A stretch of DNA of 47,189 nucleotides, taken from JBBRHF01 sp038223055. GTDB lineage: Bacteria > Actinomycetota > Actinomycetes > JACCUZ01. The stretch covers positions 1-47,189 of the forward strand of contig JBBRHF010000005.1 in NCBI GenBank assembly GCA_038223055.1. The letters run 5' to 3'. A program made the position numbers and the translations under genes. Below the pieces are notes generated by a model. The model saw only the letters and a list, made by a program, of their open reading frames with translations, made no database searches and had not been told where the DNA came from. This document shows, piece after piece, positions 16,537-24,703 of this stretch (the first letter of the stretch is position 1; the number at the start of each line of letters is the position of its first letter).

Positions 16537-17495
16537 CAGTCCACCAGGGTGCGCCCGGTGAGGCGCAGGAAGACGTCTTCGAGGGTGCCGCGGCGCACCA
16601 TCACCGACGGGATGTGCAGGCCCAGCCGATGGGTCGCCGCGCTCGCCGCGTCGCCGTCCTCGGCGTAGAGCAGCACCCGGTCGGGCAGCACCTCGACCCT
16701 GCTCACGACCCGGCCGAGCTCACCGTCCCCGCCGGCGAGGGCCTCGAGCTTGTGGCCGGCCGACTCGTTGTCGTCGGGGGCGAACCGAAGCTCGACGACC
16801 TCCCGGGTCGCCCACTCGCGGATCAGCTGCTGCGGGGAACCCCGGGCGGCGATCCGCCCGCCGTCCATGACCACGAGCCGGTCGCACAACTGCTCGGCCT
16901 CGTCCATGTAGTGCGTCGTCAGGACGAGGGTCACGCCCTGCTGTTTGAGCCGGAACAGGCGGTCCCAGAGCACGTGGCGGGCCTGCGGGTCCAGCCCGGC
17001 GGTCGGCTCGTCCAGCAACAGGATCTCGGGCTCGTTGATGAGGGACCGGGCGATCGTGAGGCGGCGCTTGAGGCCTCCGGAGAGCGGCTCGACCAAGCTC
17101 CCGGAGCGCTCGGCGAGCTGGACGAACTCCAGCAGCCGGTCGGCCCGCTGCGCCGCCACCTGGCGGGACAGGCCGAAGTAGCGGGCGTAGATCAGCAGGT
17201 TCTCGCGCACGGTGAGCTCCATGTCGAGGGTGTCCTGCTGGGGCACCACGCCGAGGCGGGCCCGGATCTGCGGACCCTGGGTCGCGGGGTCCATGCCGAG
17301 GATGGTCAGGCTGCCTTCGGTCACCGGCGAGACGCAGCCGATCATGCGCATCGTGGACGACTTGCCCGCCCCGTTGGGGCCAAGGAAGCCAAACGCCTCC
17401 CCCCGCCGTACGTCGACGTCGATGCCGTCAACCGCAGTAAAATTACCGAAGCGCGTCACCAGCCCGCGGGCGCGGATCAGCGACTCGTCGGGCAC
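16536..17495 (-). CDS. ABC transporter ATP-binding protein (NodI/DrrA-like)
   Basis: 319 aa ATPase for the two following permeases. Walker A GPNGAGKSS, Q-loop VVPQQDTLDMELTVREN, signature LSGGLKRRLTIARSL, Walker B EILLLDEPTAGLDP and H-loop LTTHYMDEAEQL are all present. The C-terminal 90 residues (from about 215) form the regulatory part of drug and lipo-oligosaccharide exporters and end in GTLEDVFLRLTGRTL, a hallmark of this class. GTG start at 17495. The three genes overlap and form one operon read away from the 98-bp divergent gap shared with the gene at 17594. Confidence 0.93.
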   Translation of the reverse strand: MPDESLIRARGLVTRFGNFTAVDGIDVDVRRGEAFGFLGPNGAGKSSTMRMIGCVSPVTEGSLTILGMDPATQGPQIRARLGVVPQQDTLDMELTVRENLLIYARYFGLSRQVAAQRADRLLEFVQLAERSGSLVEPLSGGLKRRLTIARSLINEPEILLLDEPTAGLDPQARHVLWDRLFRLKQQGVTLVLTTHYMDEAEQLCDRLVVMDGGRIAARGSPQQLIREWATREVVELRFAPDDNESAGHKLEALAGGDGELGRVVSRVEVLPDRVLLYAEDGDAASAATHRLGLHIPSVMVRRGTLEDVFLRLTGRTLVD

Positions 17496-17593
17496 CCGGA
17501 AACCCTAGCCTCGGGTGGTGCAGGCCGCGCCCGAAGCACCAGCGCGGGCAGCCAGCGCTCACCCTTCTTGACGTCGACGAGTGAGGGTTCAGG

Positions 17594-18154
17594 ATGTTGC
17601 ACCAGTTGGTTTCGCATGAGATCTCTAGCGCGGCCATGGAGTTGCTGTACATCCGCGAGGCGTGGGGTCTCACTGTCGCCGTCGAGATACCACGCTGCGA
17701 GCCAGCGCCGAGTCCCGGTACGTCGAGCCGGCCGGCGCTGCCCGACCTGGAGGCGCGGTGGACCTCGCTGTGGCTACATGCGCTGTCCTGGGAACGCTCG
17801 CTTCAGTCCCCGGAGCAGCTGGCCCCGATCTTTTGGAGTGTCATCAACGGCCCGACTGGTGTGGATCGCGGCGCACTCGGGTTGTGGCAGATCCAGGTGA
17901 CGCAGACCTTGACCGACCACATCATGCTCGAGTATGGCCGGCGCCCGCGCAACAGGGCTCACCGGAAGAACATGGTGCGCATGCGCCCAGCCCTGCGCGT
18001 GGCCGAGAGCAGGGGGCTGCGGACCATCGTCGTCCTCCCCCTGGCCGACCCATACACGGCCTGGCTGTCGCACTCCCGGCTGGCGGTCGCGATGAAGACC
18101 TACGTCGATGTGGATGCGCTGACGACCGCGCTGGCGGCGCAGCCGGACAGGTGA
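17594..18154 (+). CDS. Hypothetical protein, possible accessory-gene product
   Basis: 186 aa, not recognised. It has no signal peptide or membrane segment. The middle is tryptophan-rich (LEARWTSLWLHALSWERSLQ, then LAPIFWSVINGPTGVDRGAL), and the C-terminal half is basic then hydrophobic (RTIVVLPLADPYTAWLSHSR, LAVAMKTYVDVDALTTALAA). ATG at 17594 with an AGGG upstream; an internal ATG at 17636 is also possible. It faces away from the ABC operon and stands just before vapBC on the same strand. Codon use looks like that of its neighbours. Confidence 0.55.
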   Translation: MLHQLVSHEISSAAMELLYIREAWGLTVAVEIPRCEPAPSPGTSSRPALPDLEARWTSLWLHALSWERSLQSPEQLAPIFWSVINGPTGVDRGALGLWQIQVTQTLTDHIMLEYGRRPRNRAHRKNMVRMRPALRVAESRGLRTIVVLPLADPYTAWLSHSRLAVAMKTYVDVDALTTALAAQPDR

Positions 18155-18272
18155 CGCGGGGTGGTCGAGAACGTGGGCCGTCCCTTTTCGCACTTCCACC
18201 AGGCACGGCTATCGTCATCATTCGATGTACAAGACCGTGCTCCGCACGCAGACAAGAACCGAGGGGACCTCC

Positions 18273-18470
18273 ATGCGAACGACTCTGGCGCTCGACGACG
18301 ACCTGCTGGCAGAGGCGCAACGGCTGACCGGAACGACCGAGAAGAGCGCTTTGGTCCGGCAAGCACTCACGGCGCTGATCGAGCGGGAGAGCGCTCGCCG
18401 TCTTGCCAGACTGGGCGGGAGCGAGCCAGCCCTGACCAAGATCGCCCGGCGCCGGACCGACCCGTCGTGA
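18273..18470 (+). CDS. vapB: VapB-type antitoxin
   Basis: 65 aa. The N-terminal MRTTLALDDDLLAEAQRLTG followed by KSALVRQALTALIERESARR is the ribbon-helix-helix DNA-binding part common to VapB antitoxins (DUF2191-like). The short C-terminal tail (LGGSEPALTKIARRRTD) would wrap the toxin. The ATG follows GAGGGGACC. Its stop overlaps the start of the toxin in a GTGA, the usual coupled order. VapB with VapC normally represses its own promoter. The upstream region has short GCACGG/CCGTGC inverted arms (about 18207-18241) that could be an operator, though this is weak evidence. Confidence 0.85.
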   Translation: MRTTLALDDDLLAEAQRLTGTTEKSALVRQALTALIERESARRLARLGGSEPALTKIARRRTDPS

Positions 18471-18853
18471 TCTTGGTCGACACATCGATCTGGATCGAAC
18501 ACCTCCGCAAGGGTCACGCTCGGCTGCGGCGCATTCTCGAGCGTGGCGCCGCCCTCGGGCACCCCTGGGTGGTGGGTGAGCTGGCGCTCGGCCACCTCTC
18601 TCGGCGGGGCGATCTCCTGGGGCTGCTCAGCGCCTTGCCGGCGGCGACGGTGGTCACACCTGCGGAGCTCCTCGTTTTCGTCGAGAGCCATCAGCTGATG
18701 GGCTTGGGCATCGGCCTCGTTGATGTCCAGCTCCTTGCTGCCACGCGGATTACCCCCGACGCCAGGTTGTGGACCGGCGACAGGCGGTTGGCGGCTGCTG
18801 CCTCACGCCTCGGTCTGGCGGTCGACCCGGACGCGCTGATTGACCAGCAGTAG
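18467..18853 (+). CDS. vapC: VapC-type PIN-domain toxin ribonuclease
   Basis: 128 aa. PIN domain with four conserved acidic residues in order: Asp5 (ILVDTSIWIEHL), Glu38 (WVVGELALG), Asp86 (GIGLVDVQLLAA) and Asp105 (LWTGDRRLAAAA). These bind Mg and cleave RNA. VapC family toxins cut tRNA or rRNA when antitoxin is lost; the target here is unknown. The GTG start overlaps the vapB stop. All residues needed look present, so the pair appears functional. Confidence 0.92.
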   Translation: MILVDTSIWIEHLRKGHARLRRILERGAALGHPWVVGELALGHLSRRGDLLGLLSALPAATVVTPAELLVFVESHQLMGLGIGLVDVQLLAATRITPDARLWTGDRRLAAAASRLGLAVDPDALIDQQ

Positions 18854-18925
18854 CTGCCGGTCGCAGTCGGTTTTCACGGGACAGGCGCGGCCACATCCCG
18901 CTTGCGCAGTGTCTCGCCGCTCCGT

Positions 18926-18980
18926 CCATGATCGTGAAACAAATAGGTGCCCCTATCGCTCGAAAGTTTCACGATCATGG
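18926..18980. repeat. Palindromic repeat, copy 1
   Basis: CCATGATCGTGAAAC (18926-18940) and GTTTCACGATCATGG (18966-18980) form a perfect 15-bp inverted repeat with a 25-base loop. The 47-bp core 18930-18976 matches a second copy at 24630-24676 in 38 of 47 positions, with identical arm spacing. The right arm contains the start codon of the Uma2 gene. No protein is known to me for this site; it may be an operator or a small dispersed repeat. Confidence 0.85.
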
Positions 18981-19564
18981 AAGTGGGGGCCGGTAGGGTT
19001 GATGTCGAGGAGGTGGCCGCGTTGGCTGTTTTGCCGCTGACCGTCGCCGATCAGCCGATCACCTGGGACCAGTACGCGGCCCTCGGGGAGGACGCCCGTG
19101 CGGAATACATCGACGGACGGCTGGTCGTGAGCCCGAGCCCGACCCGACGCCATCAACAAGCGGTGCACCGGCTGGTCGCTGCCCTGTCCGCGGCTCTACC
19201 CGATGATCTGGCGGTGACCGCCGGCTGGTCATGGAAGCCCGGAGCCGACGAGTTCATCCCCGACGTCATGGTTCACGAACGCACCGACGAGTCGGTGCGC
19301 TTCACCGGGCTGCCGGTCCTGCTCGTCGAGGTCCTCTCGACCAACCGGGCCGACGACCTGGTCGTCAAGACGGGTCGCTACGCCTCGCATGGAGTGGCCA
19401 ACTACTGGGTCGCGGACCCGAATGAGCCGTCCTTGTCGGCCTTCGAGCTGACCGGTGAGCGGCTGTACCGTCGCGCGGCGTACCTGGTCGCAGGAGACAT
19501 CGCGAGGCTGACGTTCGGTCCTGGCCAGCCCGACGTCGACGTCGACGCCCTCTTCGCTGACTGA
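18977..19564 (+). CDS. Uma2-family (DUF820) endonuclease-like protein
   Basis: 195 aa. Carries the PD-(D/E)xK-like Uma2 fold: EYIDGRLVVSPSPTRRHQQA (about 36-55), then DEFIPDVMV with the catalytic Asp, LLVEVLSTNRADDLVVKTGR with Glu and Lys, and YWVADPNEPSLSAFEL. Family members are abundant in cyanobacteria and actinomycetes; substrates are unclear. Start taken as ATG 18977, which lies in the palindromic repeat; a GTG at 18947 and a TTG at 19022 are alternatives. There is no clear Shine-Dalgarno before 18977. The 3' end runs into a 17-bp repeat array. Confidence 0.82.
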   Translation: MEVGAGRVDVEEVAALAVLPLTVADQPITWDQYAALGEDARAEYIDGRLVVSPSPTRRHQQAVHRLVAALSAALPDDLAVTAGWSWKPGADEFIPDVMVHERTDESVRFTGLPVLLVEVLSTNRADDLVVKTGRYASHGVANYWVADPNEPSLSAFELTGERLYRRAAYLVAGDIARLTFGPGQPDVDVDALFAD

Positions 19565-19622
19565 CCCGACGCGCTGACTGACCCCGCGCGCTGACTGACC
19601 CGACTCGCTGACTCACCCGACG
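19555..19622. repeat. 17-bp tandem repeat, four units
   Basis: CGCTGACTGACCCGACG and three close variants starting at 19555, 19572, 19589 and 19606. The array overlaps the last codons and stop of the Uma2 gene. The unit length equals that of the unrelated array at 14871-14921. Apart from it, the 297-bp gap before lhr shows no gene or other feature I can support. Confidence 0.85.
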
Positions 19623-19861
19623 CCGCCTTTGATCGGTCAGGGCGAGCGAACGACGTCGACTGCTGCGGACGCGTCGAGCACAATCAACCTCGATCAGCAG
19701 CTTGACCCGATCGGCCCGCTCGTCCCGCTCGGCGCGCGGCGCGTCCGCCGAGGACTCTGGCACCTCGGTCACGTGGTTCACCCCAGGCCGGCGTGCCAGC
19801 ACGACCATCCCGACGTGCGAACCCGCCGACGACTGTCGGCACCAGGGGTGAGAATCGGGAC

Positions 19862-22800
19862 GTGACCGGCCACCGACCCGACGTGCCCTCCTCGCCCGAC
19901 CGACCTGGGGACTCGCCCGACCCACCGCAGGGTCACGCGCTCGCTCGCTTCTCCCCCGCCACCCGGGACTGGTTCGAGGCCTCGTTCACCGCTCCCACGC
20001 CGGCGCAGGACGGCGCGTGGCGGGCGATCAGCGCCGGGCGCAACGCCCTGGTGGTCGCTCCGACCGGGTCGGGCAAGACGCTGGCGGCCTTCCTCTGGTC
20101 GATCGACCGCCTCGCCGGCCAGGCCCTGCCCGACGACCGGCTGCGGCGCGCCCGGGTGCTCTACGTCTCGCCGATGAAGGCGTTGGCCGTCGACGTCGAG
20201 CGCAACCTGCGCGGCCCGCTGGTGGGCATCCGGCACGCGGCGGCACGCCTCGGGCTGCCCGAGCCCGACATCACAGTGGCCATCCGCTCCGGCGACACGC
20301 CCGCCGATCAGCGCCGGCGATTCGCCCGCACGCCGCCGGACATCCTGATCACCACGCCGGAGTCGCTGTTCCTGCTGCTGACCTCGCAGGCTCGCGAGTC
20401 GCTGCGCGGCGTCGAGACCGTGATCGTCGACGAGGTGCACGCCGTCGCCGGCACCAAGCGCGGCGCCCATCTCGCGCTCTCACTCGAGCGCCTCGACGCC
20501 CTGCTCGACGCGCCGGCCCAGCGCGTCGGTCTGTCGGCGACCGTGCGGCCGGTCGAGGAGGTCGCCCGGTTCCTCGGCGGCCCCCACGAGGTCGACGTCG
20601 TGCAGCCGCCCGCGGTCAAGACCATCGAGTTGCAGGTTGTCGTGCCGGTCGAGGACATGAGCCAGCTCGGCCAGGGCACCGGCGAGGTCAGCGGGTCGGC
20701 GGCGGGCGAGGAGCGGCGTACGTCGATCTGGCCGCACGTGGAGGAGCGCATCGTCGACCTGGTGTCGGCCCACCGGTCCACGATCGTGTTCGCCAACTCC
20801 CGCCGCCTCGCGGAGCGGCTGTGCGCCCGGCTCAACGAGATCGCCTACGAACGGCACTCCGGCCAGTCGCTGCCCGAGGAGGGGTCGCTGGTGCCCGCCG
20901 CGCTGATGGCCCAGGCGGGCTCCTCGCGTGGCACCCCCGAGGGCTTCACCGAGATCGCCCGGGCACACCACGGCTCGGTGTCCAAGGAGCAGCGGGCCCA
21001 GATCGAGGAGGCGCTCAAGGCCGGGCGGCTGCCGGCCGTCGTCGCGACCTCCTCGCTCGAGCTCGGCATCGACATGGGCGCGGTGGATCTGGTCATCCAG
21101 GTCGAATCCCCGCCCTCGGTGTCCAGCGGCCTGCAGCGGGTCGGCCGCGGCGGGCACCAGGTCGGCGCCGTGTCCCGCGGGGTGATCTTCCCGAAATACC
21201 GCGGCGACCTGGTGCAGACCGCCGTCGTCGCCGAGCGGATGCGCGACGGCGGGATCGAGTCGACCCGGTTCCCGCGCAACCCCCTCGACGTGCTGGCCCA
21301 GCAGGTCGTCGCGATGGTGGCGATGGAGGCGTGGGACGTCGAAGCGCTCTACGACCTGGTCCGGCGGGCGGCCAACTTCGCCGCGCTGCCCCGCTCGGCC
21401 TACGAGTCGGTGCTGGACATGCTGGCCGGCCGCTACCCCTCCGACGAGTTTGCCGAGCTTCGGCCCCGCCTGGTCTGGGACCGGGTCGCCGGCACCCTCA
21501 CCGGCCGGCCGGGGGCTCAGCGCCTCGCCGTCACCAGCGGCGGGACCATCCCCGATCGCGGCCTGTTCGGCGTTTTCCTCGTCGGCGGCAATGCCGTTGA
21601 GCGTGCCTCCGGCAGGGGCCAGTCCCGCGTCGGCGAGCTGGACGAGGAGATGGTCTACGAGTCGCGCACCGGTGACGTGTTCACCCTCGGGTCGACCAGC
21701 TGGCGGATCGAGGAGATCACCCACGACCGGGTGCTGGTCTCGCCCGCCCCCGGGCTGCCCGGCAAGCTGCCGTTCTGGCACGGCGACGCCCTCGGGCGCC
21801 CCGTCGAGCTCGGCCGCGCGCTCGGCGCGTTCGTCCGCGAGCTGGGCGCGCTGGCTCCGGCTGCGGCCCGGGACCGGGTGCTGGCGTCGGGGCTGGACGC
21901 GTGGGCGGCCGACAACCTGCTGGCCTACCTCGCGGAGCAGCGGGAGGCCACCGGCCACCTGCCCGATGACCGCACGATCCTGGTCGAGCGGTTCCGCGAC
22001 GAGCTGGGTGACTGGCGGGTCGCGATCCATTCGCCGTACGGCGCGCAGGTGCACGCCCCGTGGGCACTCGCCGTGGCCGCACGGCTGCGCGAGCGCCACG
22101 GCATCGACGTCCAGGCGATGCACTCCGACGATGGCATCGTGCTGCGGTTGCCGGACACCGAGTTCACCGACGAGTCGACCCCGCCACAGGCCGACGTGGC
22201 GGTGTTCGACCCCGACGACATCGAGGCGGTCGTCACCCGCGAGGTCGGCGGTTCGGCGCTGTTCGCGTCCCGGTTCCGCGAGTGCGCGGCCCGCGCCCTG
22301 CTGCTGCCGCGGCGCAACCCGGGCCGGCGCACGCCGCTGTGGCAGCAGCGGCAACGCTCCGCCCAATTGCTGTCGGTGGCGAGCGACTACGGCTCGTTCC
22401 CGGTCGTCCTGGAGACGATGCGCGAGTGCCTGCAGGACGTCTTCGACGTGCCCGGGCTGGTGGGGCTGATGCGCGACGTGGCGGCGCGGCGGGTGCGCCT
22501 GGTCGAGGTCGAGACCGCCGCGCCGTCGCCGTTCGCGCGGTCGCTGCTGTTCGGCTATGTCGCGCAGTTCCTCTACGAGGGCGACTCGCCGCTGGCCGAG
22601 CGGCGGGCGCAGGCGCTGTCCCTGGACGCCTCGCTTCTCGCCGAGCTGCTCGGTCAGGCCGAGCTGCGTGAGCTGCTCGACCTCGAGGCGGTGCTTGCCC
22701 TGGAACGTGACCTGCAGCGGCTCTCGCCGGACCGGCTGGCGCGCGACGAGGAAGGGGTGGCCGACCTGCTGCGGCTGCTCGGGCCGCTGAGCACGGCCGA

Positions 22801-24547
22801 GGCCCTCGAGCGCGGAGCCCAGGCGGCCTGGCTCGCGGGGCTGGAGGGCGCTCGCCGGGCGATCCGGGTGCGGGTGGCCGGTCAGGAGCGGTGGGCCGCC
22901 ATCGAAGACGCCGCCAGGCTGCGCGACGCGCTGGGTGCTCCGCTGCCGGTCGGCGTGCCCGGCGCGTTCCTCGAGCCGGTGCGCGACCCCGTCGGTGACC
23001 TGGTCGCGCGCTATGCCCGCACGCACGCGCCGTTCGCGCTATCCGCGCTCGCCGACCGGTTCGGTCTCGGCGCGGCCGTCGTGGCGCAGGCCCTCGACCG
23101 GCTGGCCGGCGCCGGGCGGGTCGTCACCGGTGCGTTCCTGCCCTGCGGGGCCGGCACCGAGTGGTGCGACGCCGAGGTGTTGCGCACCCTGCGGCGCCGC
23201 TCCCTCGCCGCGCTGCGCAAGGAGGTGGAGCCGGTGCCGCCCGCGGCCCTGGCCCGGTTCCTGCCCGCGTGGCAGCAGGTCGGCGGCCGGCTGCGAGGCA
23301 CCGAAGGGGTCCTGCGGGTGGTCGAGCAGCTGCAGGGCGCTCCGGTGCCGGCCTCGGCGCTGGAAACTCTGGTGCTGGGGTCGCGGGTCGCCGGCTACGC
23401 GCCACCGATGCTGGACGAGCTGTGCGCCGCCGGCGAGGTCGTGTGGTCCGGGCATGGGTCGCTGCCCGGCTCCGATGGGTGGGTGGCGCTGCACCTGGCC
23501 GAGTCTGCACCGCTGACGCTGGCGCCGGTGGACGCCGACGCAGTGGGCACCCCGCTGCACGAGCAGGTGCTCGAGGCCCTCTCCGGCGGCGGAGCCTTCT
23601 TCTTCCGCCAGCTCGCCGGGGCCGTCGGGAGCACCGACGACCAGTTGCTCGCCGGCACTCTGTGGGATCTCGTCTGGTCCGGGCACCTCACCAACGACAC
23701 GCTCGCGCCGCTGCGCACGCTGGTGGGGTCGCGCGGGGCACATCGCGCGCGCAAGGCCGTGCCGCGCGGGCGCTACGGGCGGGGGGGCGCCGGGCTGGGG
23801 GGCGCCGGTCTGGGGGGCGCGTCGACCCGACCGGCTCGCCCGGCGATGCCGTCGCGGGCCGGCCCGCCGGCCACGGCGGGCCGGTGGTCGGCGCTGCCCG
23901 GCCGCGAGCCCGATCCGACCCGACGGGCGCATGCGCTGGCCGAGACACTGCTCGACCGGCACGGCGTCGTGATCCGAGGCGCCGTCATGGCCGAGCGAGC
24001 GCCCGGCGGGTTCGCCGCGGTCTACCGGGTGCTGGCGGCGTTCGAGGAGACCGGTCGGTGCCGACGGGGCTACTTCGTGGAGGGGCTCGGCGCCGCCCAG
24101 TTTGCTCTCCCGGGGGCGGTGGACCGGATGCGCGCGATGGCCGCGGCGGCGGAGCGGGACGAGCCGGCGCAAGACGTCCCCCGCGCCGTGGTCCTGGCCG
24201 CCACCGACCCGGCCAACCCGTTCGGCGCGGCGCTGCCTTGGCCCGGCCGCGGCGAGGACGCCGGGCACAAGCCGGGGCGCAAGGCCGGCGCGCTGGTCGT
24301 CGTTGTCGAGGGCCACCTGGTGCTCTATGTCGAGCGCGGCGGTCGCACCTTGCTCACCTGGACCGACGACGACGCCGCCCTGCAGCCCGCCGTCGACGCG
24401 CTCGCTCTCGCCGTACGGGATGGGCATCTGGGCCGGCTCACGGTCGAGCGGGCCGACGGGGTCGGCGTGCTCGACTCGGCGCTGGGCGCGGCACTGGAGG
24501 CGGCAGGGTTCCACGCCACCCCCCGCGGCCTGCGGCTGCGCGCCTGA
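19862..24547 (+). CDS. lhr: ATP-dependent helicase Lhr
   Basis: 1561 aa superfamily-2 3'-5' helicase, full length for the long mycobacterial-type Lhr. Motifs: Walker A VAPTGSGKTLAAF (about residues 65-77), motif Ia LYVSPMKALAVDVERNL, Walker B VIVDEVHAVAGTKRG (DEVH), motif III LSATVRPVEEVARFLGG, and motifs IV-VI including SSLELGIDMGAVDLVIQVES and SGLQRVGRGGHQ. A winged helix, a Lhr-type core and the large C-terminal domain follow. Lhr works in DNA repair and recombination and is paired with nei2 in many actinomycetes. GTG start at 19862 has only a moderate RBS. Near residues 1306-1320 three GGAGL-like units are coded by a 15-bp repeat. It lies on the plus strand, against the recA block. Confidence 0.95.
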   Translation: MTGHRPDVPSSPDRPGDSPDPPQGHALARFSPATRDWFEASFTAPTPAQDGAWRAISAGRNALVVAPTGSGKTLAAFLWSIDRLAGQALPDDRLRRARVLYVSPMKALAVDVERNLRGPLVGIRHAAARLGLPEPDITVAIRSGDTPADQRRRFARTPPDILITTPESLFLLLTSQARESLRGVETVIVDEVHAVAGTKRGAHLALSLERLDALLDAPAQRVGLSATVRPVEEVARFLGGPHEVDVVQPPAVKTIELQVVVPVEDMSQLGQGTGEVSGSAAGEERRTSIWPHVEERIVDLVSAHRSTIVFANSRRLAERLCARLNEIAYERHSGQSLPEEGSLVPAALMAQAGSSRGTPEGFTEIARAHHGSVSKEQRAQIEEALKAGRLPAVVATSSLELGIDMGAVDLVIQVESPPSVSSGLQRVGRGGHQVGAVSRGVIFPKYRGDLVQTAVVAERMRDGGIESTRFPRNPLDVLAQQVVAMVAMEAWDVEALYDLVRRAANFAALPRSAYESVLDMLAGRYPSDEFAELRPRLVWDRVAGTLTGRPGAQRLAVTSGGTIPDRGLFGVFLVGGNAVERASGRGQSRVGELDEEMVYESRTGDVFTLGSTSWRIEEITHDRVLVSPAPGLPGKLPFWHGDALGRPVELGRALGAFVRELGALAPAAARDRVLASGLDAWAADNLLAYLAEQREATGHLPDDRTILVERFRDELGDWRVAIHSPYGAQVHAPWALAVAARLRERHGIDVQAMHSDDGIVLRLPDTEFTDESTPPQADVAVFDPDDIEAVVTREVGGSALFASRFRECAARALLLPRRNPGRRTPLWQQRQRSAQLLSVASDYGSFPVVLETMRECLQDVFDVPGLVGLMRDVAARRVRLVEVETAAPSPFARSLLFGYVAQFLYEGDSPLAERRAQALSLDASLLAELLGQAELRELLDLEAVLALERDLQRLSPDRLARDEEGVADLLRLLGPLSTAEALERGAQAAWLAGLEGARRAIRVRVAGQERWAAIEDAARLRDALGAPLPVGVPGAFLEPVRDPVGDLVARYARTHAPFALSALADRFGLGAAVVAQALDRLAGAGRVVTGAFLPCGAGTEWCDAEVLRTLRRRSLAALRKEVEPVPPAALARFLPAWQQVGGRLRGTEGVLRVVEQLQGAPVPASALETLVLGSRVAGYAPPMLDELCAAGEVVWSGHGSLPGSDGWVALHLAESAPLTLAPVDADAVGTPLHEQVLEALSGGGAFFFRQLAGAVGSTDDQLLAGTLWDLVWSGHLTNDTLAPLRTLVGSRGAHRARKAVPRGRYGRGGAGLGGAGLGGASTRPARPAMPSRAGPPATAGRWSALPGREPDPTRRAHALAETLLDRHGVVIRGAVMAERAPGGFAAVYRVLAAFEETGRCRRGYFVEGLGAAQFALPGAVDRMRAMAAAAERDEPAQDVPRAVVLAATDPANPFGAALPWPGRGEDAGHKPGRKAGALVVVVEGHLVLYVERGGRTLLTWTDDDAALQPAVDALALAVRDGHLGRLTVERADGVGVLDSALGAALEAAGFHATPRGLRLRA

Positions 24548-24629
24548 CCCCACCGATCTCCAGCCCGGATCGCATCCCCGCATCCCGTCCCCGCCGCGAT
24601 CATGCAACGATTCCCACCCTGATCCCGGC

Positions 24630-24676
24630 GATCGTGAAACATTCCGGTGGCCCTGTCGCACGAATGTTTCGCGATC
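24630..24676. repeat. Palindromic repeat, copy 2
   Basis: GATCGTGAAACATTC (24630-24644) and GAATGTTTCGCGATC (24662-24676) pair over 15 bases, with one T-G mismatch and a 17-base loop. It aligns without gaps to copy 1 at 18930-18976, including GGTG, CCCT, TCGC and CGAA in the loop. It ends 27 bases before the GTG of the aldo/keto reductase gene, next to the RBS region AAAGGAGCG. The remaining bases since lhr (24548-24629) hold nothing else that I see. Confidence 0.85.
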
Positions 24677-24703
24677 ACACCACGGCCGCAAAGGAGCGAA
24701 CCC

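Noticed and set aside
19565..19861. Possible small gene or promoter between Uma2 and lhr
   Set aside because: Beyond the 17-bp array, no frame with a proper start and no clear promoter consensus.
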